Source of the DNA: Noviherbaspirillum cavernae
GTDB lineage: Bacteria; Pseudomonadota; Gammaproteobacteria; Burkholderiales; Burkholderiaceae_D
DNA: 64,000 bases
Assembly (NCBI RefSeq): GCF_003590875.1
Contig: NZ_QYUN01000002.1
Span: 806,001-870,000, forward strand
Direction of reading: 5' to 3'
Below the pieces are notes generated by a model. That model was not told the origin of the DNA. It saw nothing but the letters and a program-made list of their open reading frames with translations, and made no database searches. Within the stretch, counting starts at the first letter, position 1. Every line of letters begins with the position of its first letter. Positions 36,801 through 45,244 of the stretch are shown piece by piece. Position numbers and translations under genes: made by a program.

Positions 36801-37349
36801 GTCGGCCAGAACAACAACAAGGGCAGCCGCACCATCGCCTTCACTTCCAGCACGGCCAGTGCCGACTACAAGAGCCTGACCGCGCATGCCGGCCTGGGTC
36901 TGGGCCGCGTTCTGCCGCTGAACGAGGTGACCAACTTCACGCCGTCGGCACGCCTGGATTACACCTGGATCCGCGATCAGTCGTATGCGGAGAATGGCGC
37001 CGGGGTGTTGAACCTGAACGTGAATGGGCGCAGCGCGCGCGCGCTGACGCTGGGCATCGACGGCAAGCTGACGCACAACCTGGATACGAAGACCACGTTG
37101 ACCGCCAACCTCGGGGCCGGGTACGACTTGCTGAACGAGAAGGCGGCCATCGTCGCGGCCTATGCCGGCGCGCCGAGCGCGGCCTTTGCCACCTATGGCA
37201 TGGACAAGACGCCATGGAGCGTGCGCGGCGGGCTGGGTGTCGCGCGCAAGACCGATAGCGGCGTCGAGCTCACGCTGCGCTACGACGCCGAGGGCCGGAC
37301 CGGCTTCCTCAACCAGACCGCTTCGGTCAAGGCACGCTGGGCGTTTTAA
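33864..37349 (+). CDS. ESPR-bearing autotransporter adhesin 1
   Basis: 1161 residues from the ATG at 33864 (AGAGGAA upstream). An ESPR signal (MNKSYRIVWSKARSGYIVTH) and signal peptide ending HAVPALA lead into a passenger of ~750 residues built of short beta-helix rungs rich in NSGTI, INNGTI and LDNSGTI. A Gly/Pro-rich linker lies near residues 765-790. The C-terminal type V barrel follows (VWFKPFGSWARQDDQDG ... LDYTWIRDQSYAENGAG), ending in ARWAF with the expected terminal Phe. The passenger contains SGAVFANENAYNVKGFTVEN, shared with its tandem paralogue. Surface adhesin or biofilm factor; substrate unknown. Probably controlled by the OmpR-type regulator. Confidence 0.9.
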   Translation: MNKSYRIVWSKARSGYIVTHEKAASRGKPSSTCKSAIAAVAVLALHAVPALAANVCGPGANTINTVQTADDDCTLSGGSLTVTNAGSIMVPTANTPAVKVSGAIGDIINNGTISSGANLVGISLQNGTTLSGSIINRGTLSSVSNGTFLGNGAISAVGTTIAGSLDNDGGTITNTVYLKNSSVGSVRNINGGQILPTGTRAIGISLVDSTVTGGVLNDATSSITSSQGWGMQIYNTPLGPDGFVNRGSITGFDSGVIIGATTMSSNIDNYGTIAVSGTTGPGMSLSNNTLNGRLTNATGAGITGAGYGIAMTGNKLLGGLVNQGTISGAHALSMSTKSQLAGGLDNSGTIKSGTASHMIGIVMDDSSIAGGIKNSGTIEGVQFGLSLKNNAELGADASGVALDNSGTITSGASSYAAAAGINLDTGAKVIGDIVNSGTISGWFAISINSSQVTGKIINSGTINGSRFGIAVSGSSVSGIYVSGSSARILGGVLASNTGFFVSSGAVFANENAYNVKGFTVENGGRFILGAGGTTSGMINGITVGSDGFKNDGTVVVNAGVTADAIHGNVVQNGSFLIGADGGAAAKLRVDGTFSNTSTVELHNATLDIGGALTNSDKIALGKDSSLKTGALFTNSGTLAMGNGSSVVATGGVSNSGKVTLGAGTSATLQGSYTQTASGVLQVGVNDDTTYAKLAVNGTADLGSNAKIDVDVTQKGHVFNVKRLENVITATTLDSDGTFKVTDNSELFNFGAVKEGNAVHLTLKSAADTGGGEPGGGSSGGPGGGGGTPPAGPTVLGSVKDTGNHPGVGAATVLDQLIAANPSGAIPSMFVGLTNRQEVSQAVTQTLPLLNGGSMAAATGSIAGINRVVQARIEANRGLSSGDEFLGDKYVWFKPFGSWARQDDQDGIAGFKASTKGFVLGLDGTTNGRVRLGAGLAYASSNVNGNSSVAPQRMDVDVFQLLGYGSVSLDERTELNFQADVGQNNNKGSRTIAFTSSTASADYKSLTAHAGLGLGRVLPLNEVTNFTPSARLDYTWIRDQSYAENGAGVLNLNVNGRSARALTLGIDGKLTHNLDTKTTLTANLGAGYDLLNEKAAIVAAYAGAPSAAFATYGMDKTPWSVRGGLGVARKTDSGVELTLRYDAEGRTGFLNQTASVKARWAF

Positions 37350-37368
37350 TCCTGCTGCTCCCACCCCT

Positions 37369-37393
37369 GGCAGGCGGTGCAACGCCGCTTGCC
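37369..37393 (+). terminator. Hairpin after autotransporter 1
   Basis: GGCAGGCGG pairs with CCGCTTGCC (one G-T pair) around a short loop 20 bp after the stop codon. There is no T-run, so it may be an mRNA-stabilising hairpin rather than an intrinsic terminator. Confidence 0.4.
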
Positions 37394-37445
37394 AGAACGC
37401 TCCTCGCCTTCCTTCCCACCTCTCACCTCAGTACCTCTTAGGTTT

Positions 37446-37488
37446 GCTCATTTTTGCTCAGTTTCGCGCAGCGATTTTTAGCTATGTT
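37446..37488 (+). promoter_or_regulatory. GCTCA direct-repeat promoter of autotransporter 2
   Basis: GCTCA at 37446-37450 and 37456-37460 and a degenerate GCGCA at 37466-37470, each 10 bp apart, with TATGTT at 37483-37488, 27 bases after the start of the second repeat. The leader downstream (GCATGTTGCGC, CACACAAGA, AGAGGAAT) is also shared with autotransporter 1, so the promoter was duplicated with the gene. Confidence 0.62.
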
Positions 37489-37548
37489 TCCGTATGGAAT
37501 CACAAAAATAGTGCGCATGTTGCGCCACACAAGATAGAGGAATTACAC

Positions 37549-40500
37549 GTGAACAAGTCCTACCGCATCGTCTGGAGCAAGGCCCGCGCCGGCTATATCG
37601 TCACTCACGAAAAAGCCGCCAGCCGCGGCCGACCGTCGTCCACCTGCACCGCACTGGCCGCCGCCGCGCTATTGGCATTGGGCTCGACCTCAGCACTGGC
37701 CGCCAATCTCTGCCACACGGGCAGCAACACCATCAACACAAGCAACCCAATTAACGACTACTGCGCTCTCGGCACCAGCGGCGACAGCGTGACGATCGAC
37801 AACGGCGGCACGATTTACATCATTGACACCTTTCCCCCGGCGATCTGGGTATCCGGCGCGGCCGACAGCATCACCATCAGACAGGGGGGCACAGTCAGAG
37901 CAGGCGGCGACAGCGCCATCAGCATCAACGCCGGCAGCACCTTGAGCGGCAGCATCGTCAATAGTGGCAACTTGTCATCCGTCAATGCTTCAGTGACCAA
38001 GGACGAGGCGATCCTCGTCAAGCAGTCCACCATCGTCGGGTCCATCATCAATGACAACGGTCAAATCAACAATTCCGTGACCCTGGACGCGAGCAGCGTG
38101 AGCACCATCGAGAACATCAATGGCGGCCAGATCAGCGCTACCGTCACCGGTAACACGGCGACGGGCCTGCGCATTAAAAACGGTTCATCGATTTCCGGCA
38201 GGATCCTGAACGGCACCGGCAGCAGCATCCACGGAAGCGCTAGCGGAGTGTTGCTGCAGGATTCGACCGTCGGCACAGGCGGCATCGTCAATCAGGGCAG
38301 CATTACCGGTGGCACGACCGCACTGGACATAAAAGGAAGCACCACCACCATCAACGGCAACATTCTCAACTCCGGCACGATCGAGGGTACCGGCACCACG
38401 TCTGGTGGCTTCGGCATCTACCTCACCGCGGGAACCTTGAACGGCAGTATCGTCAACGAGAGCACCGGGCTGATCAAGGGGAAATCGGTCGGCATCACCT
38501 TGTATATGGGCGCGAAAGTTACCGGCGGACTCGTCAATCGGGGGGAGGTGAGAGGCGTGGACGGCCCCGCCATTCGGATATTCAACAATGCTCTGCTGGA
38601 AGGCGGGATCAATAACAGCGGCACGATTGCCAGTGACTACAGCTACGGCGCCGGTCTCACCGTTTCATCGAACTCGAGGGTTACCGATGGCTTGCGCAAT
38701 ACCGGCACCATTTCCGGAAAGGTTTTTGGCATGGTCTTCGACACCGGCGGTACGCTCTCGGCTGGTGTGGATGACATCGCGCTCTACAACAACAACAAGA
38801 TCCAGGGAGGCAATACCGGTGCGGTTGGCGAAGTCGGCATCCGGGTCTATGGGGGCGTGGTCAACGGCAATCTCGTCAACGAGGGCACCATCAGTGGAAC
38901 GGCTGCGGTCAGCGTGGAGAATGCCGGCAAGTTCAACGGCAAGATCCACAACACCGGCACCATCTCGGGGAAAAGGCGCGGCATCTTGGTAGATGGCAGT
39001 AATTCGGCACTGACCGCGGGTGCCGACGGCATCGCGATCTACAACAGCAACAGCATCCTCGCAGGCAGTGTTGCCGGCGGCACGGATGAAAGCGCCATCT
39101 ACGTGGGCAACGGCGCGCAGGTCACTGGTCATATCGTCAACGACGGCGGCACCATGGGGGGCGGCAAGTTCGGCGTTCTGGTCAACGGCACCAGTCAGAT
39201 CAACGGCAACATCAGCAATGGCGGCACCATCAGCGGCACCAAATACGCAGTGCAGGTCGCGGACACCGCCACATTGAACGGCCTCGTCGCCAAAGGCAAC
39301 GCCGCACGTTTCATCGGCGACGTCTACGCGAAGAACACCGACTTCACCGTCGCCAGCGGCGCGGTGTTTGCCAACGACAATGCCTACGATGTCAAAGGTG
39401 TCATCGTCGAAAATGGCGCGCAATTCACGCTGAAGGCCGGCACCAATACCTCCGGCATGGCCAACGGCATCACCGTCGGCGACGATGGCTTTGTCAATGC
39501 CGGCACAGTGAAAGTAGACGCCGGCACGATCGCAGCAGCCATTCATGGCAGCTACACGCAGACCGGCACGGGCGTACTGCAGATCGGCAGCAATGGCGGC
39601 GCGGCAGCGAAACTGACCGTCAGCGGTGCCGCGACTACCGCGGGCAATGTCACGCTGGCAGCTAATGCCGCACTGCTCGTCGATAAACTCGACAACAGCG
39701 GCACGCTCGCGCTGGGCAACGGCAGCAGCGTGGTCGCCAGCAATGGCGTCAGCAACAGCGGCAAGCTGATCCTCGGCGCCGGCAGCAGCGCCACGGTGCA
39801 AGGCAACTACACGCAGGCCGCCAGCGGCGCGCTGCAGATTGGCGTCAACGATGACACCACCTATGCCAAGCTGGCCGTCAATGGCGCGGCAGATCTGGGC
39901 AGCAATGCGCAGATCGACATCGACGTCACGCAAAAAGGCCATGTATTCAATGTCAAGCGTCTTGAAAACGTGATCACCGCGACCACGCTCAACAGCGATG
40001 GCACGTTCAAGGTGACGGACAACTCCGAACTGTTCAACTTCGGCGCAGTCAAGGAAGGCAATGCAGTGCATCTGACGCTGGAGGCGGCAGCCGGAACGGG
40101 TGGTGGCACAGGCGGTGGCACTGGTACAGGCACGGGCACTGGTGGTGGCACGCCTCCCGCGCCAACCCCTGGCCCGACCGTGCTGGGCAGCGTGCAGGCA
40201 ACCGGCAACCTGCCCGGGACCGGTGCGGCTGTCGTGCTCGACCAGCTGATCGCGGCCAACCCTTCCGGCACGATCCCCAGCATGTTCGTCGGCCTGACCA
40301 ACAGGCAGGAAGTCTCGCAGGCTGTGACGCAGACTCTGCCGCTATTGAACGGCGGCTCGATGGCGGCGGCGACCGGCTCGATCGCCGGCATCAACCGCGT
40401 GGTGCAGGCCCGCATCGAGGCCAACCGCGGACTGTCCTCGGGCGACGAATTCCTGGGCGACAAATATGTTTGGTTCAAGCCGTTCGGCTCCTGGGCAAAA

Positions 40501-41286
40501 CAGGACGACCGCGACGGCGTCGCCGGCTTCAAGGCCAGCACCGGCAGCTTCGTGCTGGGGGCCGATGCCGCCACCAACGGCCGGGCCCGCTTCGGCGCGG
40601 GCTTCGCCTACGCCAGCTCGCGCGTGAACGGCAATTCCGCCATCGCGCCGCAGCATCTGGACGTGGACGTGTTCCAGCTGCTCGGCTACGGCAGCGTGAG
40701 TCTCGACGAACGCACCGAGCTGAACTTCCAGGCCGATGTCGGCCAGAACCGCAACAAGGGCAGCCGCAGCATCGCCTTTACCGGCAGCACGGCCCACGCC
40801 GACTACCGGAGCCTGACCGCACACGCTGGCGTGGGCGTCGGCCATGTGCTGCCGCTGAACGGGAAGACCGCGTTCACGCCCTCGGTGCGGATGGACTACA
40901 TCTGGATCCGCGACCAGTCGTATCAGGAGACGGGCGCCGACGCGTTGAACCTGAACGTCAACAGCCGCAGCGCGCGCGAGCTGCTGCTGTCGCTTGACGG
41001 CAAGCTGACGCACAACCTGGACGACCAGACCACGCTCACGGCCAATGTGGGCGCGGCGTACGACGCGCTGAACAACGGCACGACGATCGTGGCCGCGTAT
41101 GCGGGCGCGCCGGAGGCGGCGTTCGCCACCTACGGCACGGACAAGACGCCGTGGAGCGTGCGCGGCGGGCTGGGGCTGACGCGCAAGACGGCCGGCGGCA
41201 CCGAGATCACGCTGCGCTACGACGCCGAGGGTCGCAGCGGCTTCCTCAATCAAACCGCCTCGCTCAAGGCGCGCTGGGCGTTCTAG
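37549..41286 (+). CDS. ESPR-bearing autotransporter adhesin 2
   Basis: 1245 residues from a GTG at 37549, supported by AGAGGAA upstream and by alignment with the start of its neighbour (VNKSYRIVWSKARAGYIVTH). Much longer open frame upstream is ignored. Same layout: ESPR, signal peptide ending TSALA, a beta-helical passenger with NSGTI-type rungs (~50-820), Gly/Thr-rich linker (GGGTGGGTGTGTGTGGG), barrel (VWFKPFGSWAKQDDRDG) and terminal ARWAF. The N-terminal passenger diverges strongly from autotransporter 1, while the last ~450 residues are nearly alike (VFNVKRLENVITATTLNSDG). A tandem duplicate with diversified binding region. Confidence 0.9.
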   Translation: MNKSYRIVWSKARAGYIVTHEKAASRGRPSSTCTALAAAALLALGSTSALAANLCHTGSNTINTSNPINDYCALGTSGDSVTIDNGGTIYIIDTFPPAIWVSGAADSITIRQGGTVRAGGDSAISINAGSTLSGSIVNSGNLSSVNASVTKDEAILVKQSTIVGSIINDNGQINNSVTLDASSVSTIENINGGQISATVTGNTATGLRIKNGSSISGRILNGTGSSIHGSASGVLLQDSTVGTGGIVNQGSITGGTTALDIKGSTTTINGNILNSGTIEGTGTTSGGFGIYLTAGTLNGSIVNESTGLIKGKSVGITLYMGAKVTGGLVNRGEVRGVDGPAIRIFNNALLEGGINNSGTIASDYSYGAGLTVSSNSRVTDGLRNTGTISGKVFGMVFDTGGTLSAGVDDIALYNNNKIQGGNTGAVGEVGIRVYGGVVNGNLVNEGTISGTAAVSVENAGKFNGKIHNTGTISGKRRGILVDGSNSALTAGADGIAIYNSNSILAGSVAGGTDESAIYVGNGAQVTGHIVNDGGTMGGGKFGVLVNGTSQINGNISNGGTISGTKYAVQVADTATLNGLVAKGNAARFIGDVYAKNTDFTVASGAVFANDNAYDVKGVIVENGAQFTLKAGTNTSGMANGITVGDDGFVNAGTVKVDAGTIAAAIHGSYTQTGTGVLQIGSNGGAAAKLTVSGAATTAGNVTLAANAALLVDKLDNSGTLALGNGSSVVASNGVSNSGKLILGAGSSATVQGNYTQAASGALQIGVNDDTTYAKLAVNGAADLGSNAQIDIDVTQKGHVFNVKRLENVITATTLNSDGTFKVTDNSELFNFGAVKEGNAVHLTLEAAAGTGGGTGGGTGTGTGTGGGTPPAPTPGPTVLGSVQATGNLPGTGAAVVLDQLIAANPSGTIPSMFVGLTNRQEVSQAVTQTLPLLNGGSMAAATGSIAGINRVVQARIEANRGLSSGDEFLGDKYVWFKPFGSWAKQDDRDGVAGFKASTGSFVLGADAATNGRARFGAGFAYASSRVNGNSAIAPQHLDVDVFQLLGYGSVSLDERTELNFQADVGQNRNKGSRSIAFTGSTAHADYRSLTAHAGVGVGHVLPLNGKTAFTPSVRMDYIWIRDQSYQETGADALNLNVNSRSARELLLSLDGKLTHNLDDQTTLTANVGAAYDALNNGTTIVAAYAGAPEAAFATYGTDKTPWSVRGGLGLTRKTAGGTEITLRYDAEGRSGFLNQTASLKARWAF

Positions 41287-41295
41287 GTAGTCCCT

Positions 41296-41319
41296 CCGGC
41301 AGGCTGCGCGGCCTGCCGG
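41296..41319 (+). terminator. Hairpin after autotransporter 2
   Basis: A perfect 9-bp stem CCGGCAGGC / GCCTGCCGG around TGCGCG, 10 bp after the stop codon. It lacks a clear T-run but lies between convergent genes, where it could end transcription from either side. Confidence 0.5.
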
Positions 41320-41352
41320 GTCCATCCATCAAGGCATGGCCGCGCAATGCGG

Positions 41353-41772
41353 TCAGGCCAGCGTTACCTTCACCTCGATATTGCCGCGCGTCGCATTGGA
41401 GTAGGGACATACCTCATGCGCCTTGTTCACCAGCGCCTGCGCGGCTTCCCTCTCCATGCCGGGCAGGGCCACCCGCAATTCCGCCGCCAGTCCGAAACCG
41501 CCTTGTCCGTTCGGGCCGATGCCGACTTCGGCCGTCACTGCCGCATCCGCGGGCAGCGCAAGCTTCGCGTGCATCGCGACGAATTTCAGTGCGGATAGAA
41601 AGCATGCCGAGTATCCGGCTGCAAACAATTGTTCCGGATTGGTGCCCGCGCCGCCTGCACCGCCCAGTTTCTTCGGCGTATTCAGCTTGACGTCGAGGTG
41701 ATTGTCGCTGGTGACTGCGCGGCCGTCGCGGCCGCCGGTTGCCGTGGCTTGTGCGGTGTACAGGATCTGCAT
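41353..41772 (-). CDS. ohr: Organic hydroperoxide resistance protein Ohr
   Basis: 139 residues from the ATG at 41772 (AAAGGAAAAC upstream). An OsmC/Ohr-family thiol peroxidase that reduces organic hydroperoxides with a lipoyl/dihydrolipoyl partner. The two reactive cysteines are present: Cys57 in [12 protein letters not shown] and Cys122 in [13 protein letters not shown]. The N-terminal [16 protein letters not shown] and [20 protein letters not shown] are typical. Encoded 139 bp downstream of its regulator on the same strand, with a palindromic operator between them. Confidence 0.95.
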   Translation of the reverse strand: MQILYTAQATATGGRDGRAVTSDNHLDVKLNTPKKLGGAGGAGTNPEQLFAAGYSACFLSALKFVAMHAKLALPADAAVTAEVGIGPNGQGGFGLAAELRVALPGMEREAAQALVNKAHEVCPYSNATRGNIEVKVTLA

Positions 41773-41836
41773 GGTGTTTTCCTTTGTGAGGTTGAGGGTT
41801 TCCGAATCGATGAAGCGCCTGGAAAACAAATTATAC

Positions 41837-41849
41837 ACAATTAGATTGT
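41837..41849. promoter_or_regulatory. Probable OhrR operator
   Basis: ACAAT-TAG-ATTGT, a perfect 5-bp inverted repeat inside an AT-rich stretch (ATTATAC to GCAATATAA) about 65 bp before ohr. MarR-type OhrR regulators bind AT-rich palindromes of this kind (TACAATT-AATTGTA type). Expected to release when OhrR is oxidised. Confidence 0.6.
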
Positions 41850-41911
41850 ACGCAATATAAATCCCGGTTTGACGGAACTGCTTCAGCGATCACAATCGAA
41901 ATGCGGCGGCT

Positions 41912-42382
41912 TCAGTCCTTCTCGCGCCCCAGATCGTTCCGTATCGCCGACAGCTGGGCGCGCAGGCTTCCCAGCGCATGCTGCGGCTGGCCGCTGGCAC
42001 ACAGCATTTCGCGCGGTATGTGCTGCGCCTTCTTCTTCAATGCGCGGCCCTCACGCGTCAGGGTGATGCGCACCTGCCGCTCGTCGGACTCGTCGCGCGT
42101 GCGGGCGATGAGCGAGGATGCTTCGAGTCGCTTCAACAGGGGCGTCAACGTGCCGGAATCGAGGAACAGGCGCTCGCCGATGCTTTTGACCAGCACGTCG
42201 TCCTGCTCCCACAGCACCAGCATGACCAGGTATTGCGGATAGGTGAGGCCGATCTTGTCGAGATGTGGCTTGTAGCTCTTGGTCATCGCCAGCGACGCGG
42301 AATAGAGCGCAAAGCAGAATTGGTTATCCAGCGCCAGCGGGTCGGGGGAGGGTGCGGTGTGAGAGAGCTTGCTTTTCGACAT
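41912..42382 (-). CDS. ohrR: MarR-family organic peroxide sensor OhrR
   Basis: 156 residues from the ATG at 42382. It has the conserved sensing cysteine, Cys23, in LDNQFCFALYSAS, followed by the winged helix (LTYPQYLVMLVLWEQDDVLV, GTLTPLLKRLEASSLI, RDESDERQVRITLT). A long open reading frame runs far upstream antisense to dacB and is not real. It represses ohr until its Cys is oxidised by organic peroxide. The start is divergent from dacB with a 54-bp gap. Confidence 0.93.
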   Translation of the reverse strand: MSKSKLSHTAPSPDPLALDNQFCFALYSASLAMTKSYKPHLDKIGLTYPQYLVMLVLWEQDDVLVKSIGERLFLDSGTLTPLLKRLEASSLIARTRDESDERQVRITLTREGRALKKKAQHIPREMLCASGQPQHALGSLRAQLSAIRNDLGREKD

Positions 42383-42436
42383 GGTGGGCTTGCCTTGGCG
42401 TGGGATAATGGCGCGAGACGTATTATTCCCCATCCC

Positions 42437-43849
42437 ATGCAAATTCTGAAGAGACTCACGGCAGCCTGTTTCCTGTTTGTCATCGCTGGTGCTGCATTGG
42501 CGCAGAATTTGCCGCCCGTGGTCAGTGACGCGCTGAAGAAGGCGGAGATTCCGCCTTATGCGATCGGCGTGTATGTGCAGCAGGTCGACGGCGGACCGGT
42601 CATGACGGCGTCGAACTGGGGCGCTCCGCTCAGCCCCGCGTCGACCATGAAGCTGGTGACGACCGGTGCAGCGCTCGATATCCTCGGGCCTGCCTTCACA
42701 TGGAAAACGCAGGCATACGCCGACGGCCGGCAAGCCGGCGAGGTATTGCATGGCGACCTGATCATCAAGGGCAGCGGCGATCCGAAACTGGTGGTGGAAA
42801 ACCTCTGGCTGTTCCTGCGCCGCATCCGCGCGCAAGGCATCCGTGAAATCCGCGGCAATCTGCTGCTGGACCGCAGCGCATTCGAGGAGGCGGCATACGA
42901 TCCGGCGAGCTTCGACAACGATCCGCTGAAACCATATAACGCCGGGCCCGACGCGCTGCTGCTCAATTACAAGGCATTGAGCTTTCGTTTCGTGCCGGAT
43001 CAGACGGCGGGTCTGGTGCGCCTGACCATGGAACCGCCTGTCGACGGCTTTCCGGTGCATTCGCCCAGTCTGGCCAATGGCGAGTGCGGCGACTGGCGCG
43101 CCCGGCTGCAGCCCGAGTTCAATGGCGAGGGCGCGCGTTTCGACGGCGTGTTCTCGACCGCCTGCGGCGAAAAGGCGTGGTTCATCCATCCGTACCAAAT
43201 GACGCATGCGCAGTATTTCGGCGGCGTGTTCCGGCGCATCTGGGCCGAGCTGGGCGGTACCTTGACGGGTGAGGTGCGCAGCGGCATCGTGCCGCCGACC
43301 GCGCGGCTGGTGACGGAATGGCAATCGCCGCCGCTGTCGGAAATCATCCGTGACATCAACAAGTACAGCAACAATGTGATGGCTCGCCAATTGCTGCTGA
43401 CGATCGGCAATCAGGCGCTGCAGCTGCCCGCCACACCCGAGCGCGGCGCGGCCGTGGTGAAACGCTGGCTGGCGAAAAAGCGGATCGAGGCGCCGGAACT
43501 GGCTATCGACAACGGTTCCGGGCTGTCGCGCACGGAACGCATCTCGGCACTGACGCTCGGCCATCTGCTTGCGGCGGCATACCAGTCGCCGACCATGCCG
43601 GAATTCATTGCCTCGATGCCCTTGATCGGACTGGACGGCACCATGCGCAAACGCCTGACAATGCAAACCGTCGCCGGCAATGGTCACATCAAGACCGGCA
43701 CGCTGGAAGGCGTGCGCGCCATCGCAGGTTATGTTCTCGGCGCTTCCGGCAAGCGTTACGTGGTGGTCTTCCTGATCAATCACCGCAATGCCGAACGCGG
43801 ACAGCAGGCGCAGGACGCCTTGCTGCAATGGGTGTTTGAACGCGGATAG
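42437..43849 (+). CDS. dacB: D-alanyl-D-alanine carboxypeptidase/endopeptidase (PBP4, DacB)
   Basis: 470 residues, starting at MQILKRLTAACFLFVIAGAA, a signal peptide cleaved after ALA. Peptidase family S13: SxxK motif S69-T-M-K72, SxN motif YSNNVMARQLL, and KTG in NGHIKTGTLEG near the C-terminus. The insert domain between SxxK and SxN (PDALLLNYKALSFRFVPD, HSPSL) is typical. It trims or cleaves peptidoglycan cross-links in the periplasm. Start codon chosen from the signal peptide; the frame is open far upstream through the antisense ohrR region. Confidence 0.93.
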   Translation: MQILKRLTAACFLFVIAGAALAQNLPPVVSDALKKAEIPPYAIGVYVQQVDGGPVMTASNWGAPLSPASTMKLVTTGAALDILGPAFTWKTQAYADGRQAGEVLHGDLIIKGSGDPKLVVENLWLFLRRIRAQGIREIRGNLLLDRSAFEEAAYDPASFDNDPLKPYNAGPDALLLNYKALSFRFVPDQTAGLVRLTMEPPVDGFPVHSPSLANGECGDWRARLQPEFNGEGARFDGVFSTACGEKAWFIHPYQMTHAQYFGGVFRRIWAELGGTLTGEVRSGIVPPTARLVTEWQSPPLSEIIRDINKYSNNVMARQLLLTIGNQALQLPATPERGAAVVKRWLAKKRIEAPELAIDNGSGLSRTERISALTLGHLLAAAYQSPTMPEFIASMPLIGLDGTMRKRLTMQTVAGNGHIKTGTLEGVRAIAGYVLGASGKRYVVVFLINHRNAERGQQAQDALLQWVFERG

Positions 43850-44002
43850 GCGGCGCAGTCGCGCAGCGGGGTGGAGCAGCCGGGTCGCACCGCCATCCAC
43901 CATGAACATGTGATTCCGCATTTGTGTTGCCATGGCTACAATGCCCGATTCATGTGAGCAAAACGCCAATCGATACTGGCGCTCACGGTACAGGGAGAAT
44001 CC

Positions 44003-45244
44003 ATGGCGCAGGACACCATCGACGACATTGCCAGTGCGCGGACAAGGGCGCGTCCATCGGCGACTCCGCTTGCCTCGGGCGTCGTGCATCCTGCGGCATC
44101 CGAGGCGCCGGCCGCACAGGAGCTGATCGGGCCGCAGCGTTTCGAATTCACCGGCACCGGTGCGGAGTATTTCCGCATCTGGGTCGTCAACCTGTTGCTG
44201 ACTGTCCTGACCCTCGGCATCTATTCGGCGTGGGCGAAGGTGCGGCGTCTGCAATATTTCTATCGCAACACGCGCGTCGCCGGTTCGATCTTCGACTATC
44301 ACGGCCAGCCGAAGGCCATCCTCAAGGGGCGCATCCTCGCCCTCGCACTGCTGGTCGCGTACAAGATTTCGTATGACGTTTCCGTCGTGGCGGCAGTCGT
44401 CGTGGCGTTGCTGCTGGCTGCCATCACGCCGTGGCTGCTGGCGCGCGCATTTCACTTCAAGCTTGCGAATTCAAGCTATCGAGGCTTGCGCTTTCATTTT
44501 CGCGGTACGGTCGGCGCGGCGTATCGCATGCTGATCCTGTTTCCCATCACGCTAGGCTTCATCGGCTTGTTCGTGTGGAGTCTCGCGACCTCGTTCTCCG
44601 AGCGCGCGGGGGGGGGCGTGATTGTGCTGGTGGTGGTGCTGCCGGTGCTGGCCTTGGCGGGGACCGTCCCGCTCGCGCACTATCTGTTGAAGCGCTTTCA
44701 GCATGACAACGCCGATTACGGGCAGACGCCGTTCTTCTTCGAGGCGCGCGCGGCTGATTTCTTCAAGGTGTACGGCAAGGCCGTGTGCTTTTTCTTTCTC
44801 GGCGCGATTCCGGCTACCATCTTCGGCGTGCTGACTGCGCGCGCCTATCAGTTCCTGCTGGATACGCCGTTCGGCTGGCTGTTCGCCTTGCTGTACGGGG
44901 TATTGAGTGCCTACGCCTTCTACCTGTTCGTGCGGCCCTACATGGAAAGCCGCATCCAGAATCTGGTCTGGAACAGCACCGAACTGAGCGATCACCGATT
45001 CGAAAGCACGGTCAGCGCGCGCAAGCTGCTGTGGATACATGCATCGAACCTGATGCTGATCACCGTGACGTGCGGCCTGTACAAGCCGTTTGCGGCGGTG
45101 CGGCTGGTGAAGTATCGCGTGGAAAGCATGAGCTTGGTCCCCTCCGGCAATCTGGAGGAATTTCTGGCAGATCAGACGATGGAGCGCGCAGACGCGATCG
45201 GTCAGGAAGCCGGTGATCTTTTCGATATCGACATCGCCCTATGA
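44003..45244 (+). CDS. YjgN family membrane protein (DUF898)
   Basis: 413 residues. After a 45-residue variable cytoplasmic start comes the DUF898 signature FEFTGTGAEYFRIWVVNLLL, TLGIYSAWAKVRRLQYFYRN, with about six to eight transmembrane helices and a second repeat near residues 325-390 (LLWIHASNLMLITVTCGLYKP, YRVESMSLV). Function unknown for the family. It overlaps the following M48 peptidase gene by four bases (ATGA), and that pairing is common in betaproteobacteria. Confidence 0.88.
   Translation: MAQDTIDDIASARTRARPSATPLASGVVHPAASEAPAAQELIGPQRFEFTGTGAEYFRIWVVNLLLTVLTLGIYSAWAKVRRLQYFYRNTRVAGSIFDYHGQPKAILKGRILALALLVAYKISYDVSVVAAVVVALLLAAITPWLLARAFHFKLANSSYRGLRFHFRGTVGAAYRMLILFPITLGFIGLFVWSLATSFSERAGGGVIVLVVVLPVLALAGTVPLAHYLLKRFQHDNADYGQTPFFFEARAADFFKVYGKAVCFFFLGAIPATIFGVLTARAYQFLLDTPFGWLFALLYGVLSAYAFYLFVRPYMESRIQNLVWNSTELSDHRFESTVSARKLLWIHASNLMLITVTCGLYKPFAAVRLVKYRVESMSLVPSGNLEEFLADQTMERADAIGQEAGDLFDIDIAL

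Noticed and set aside
35292..37382. A 696-residue frame antisense to autotransporter 1, and a similar one antisense to autotransporter 2
   Set aside because: Both follow the codon structure of the real genes on the opposite strand and show no recognisable domain.
42383..44455. Upstream extension of the ohrR frame to an 847-residue protein
   Set aside because: The extension is antisense to dacB; the MarR domain begins at the ATG at 42382.
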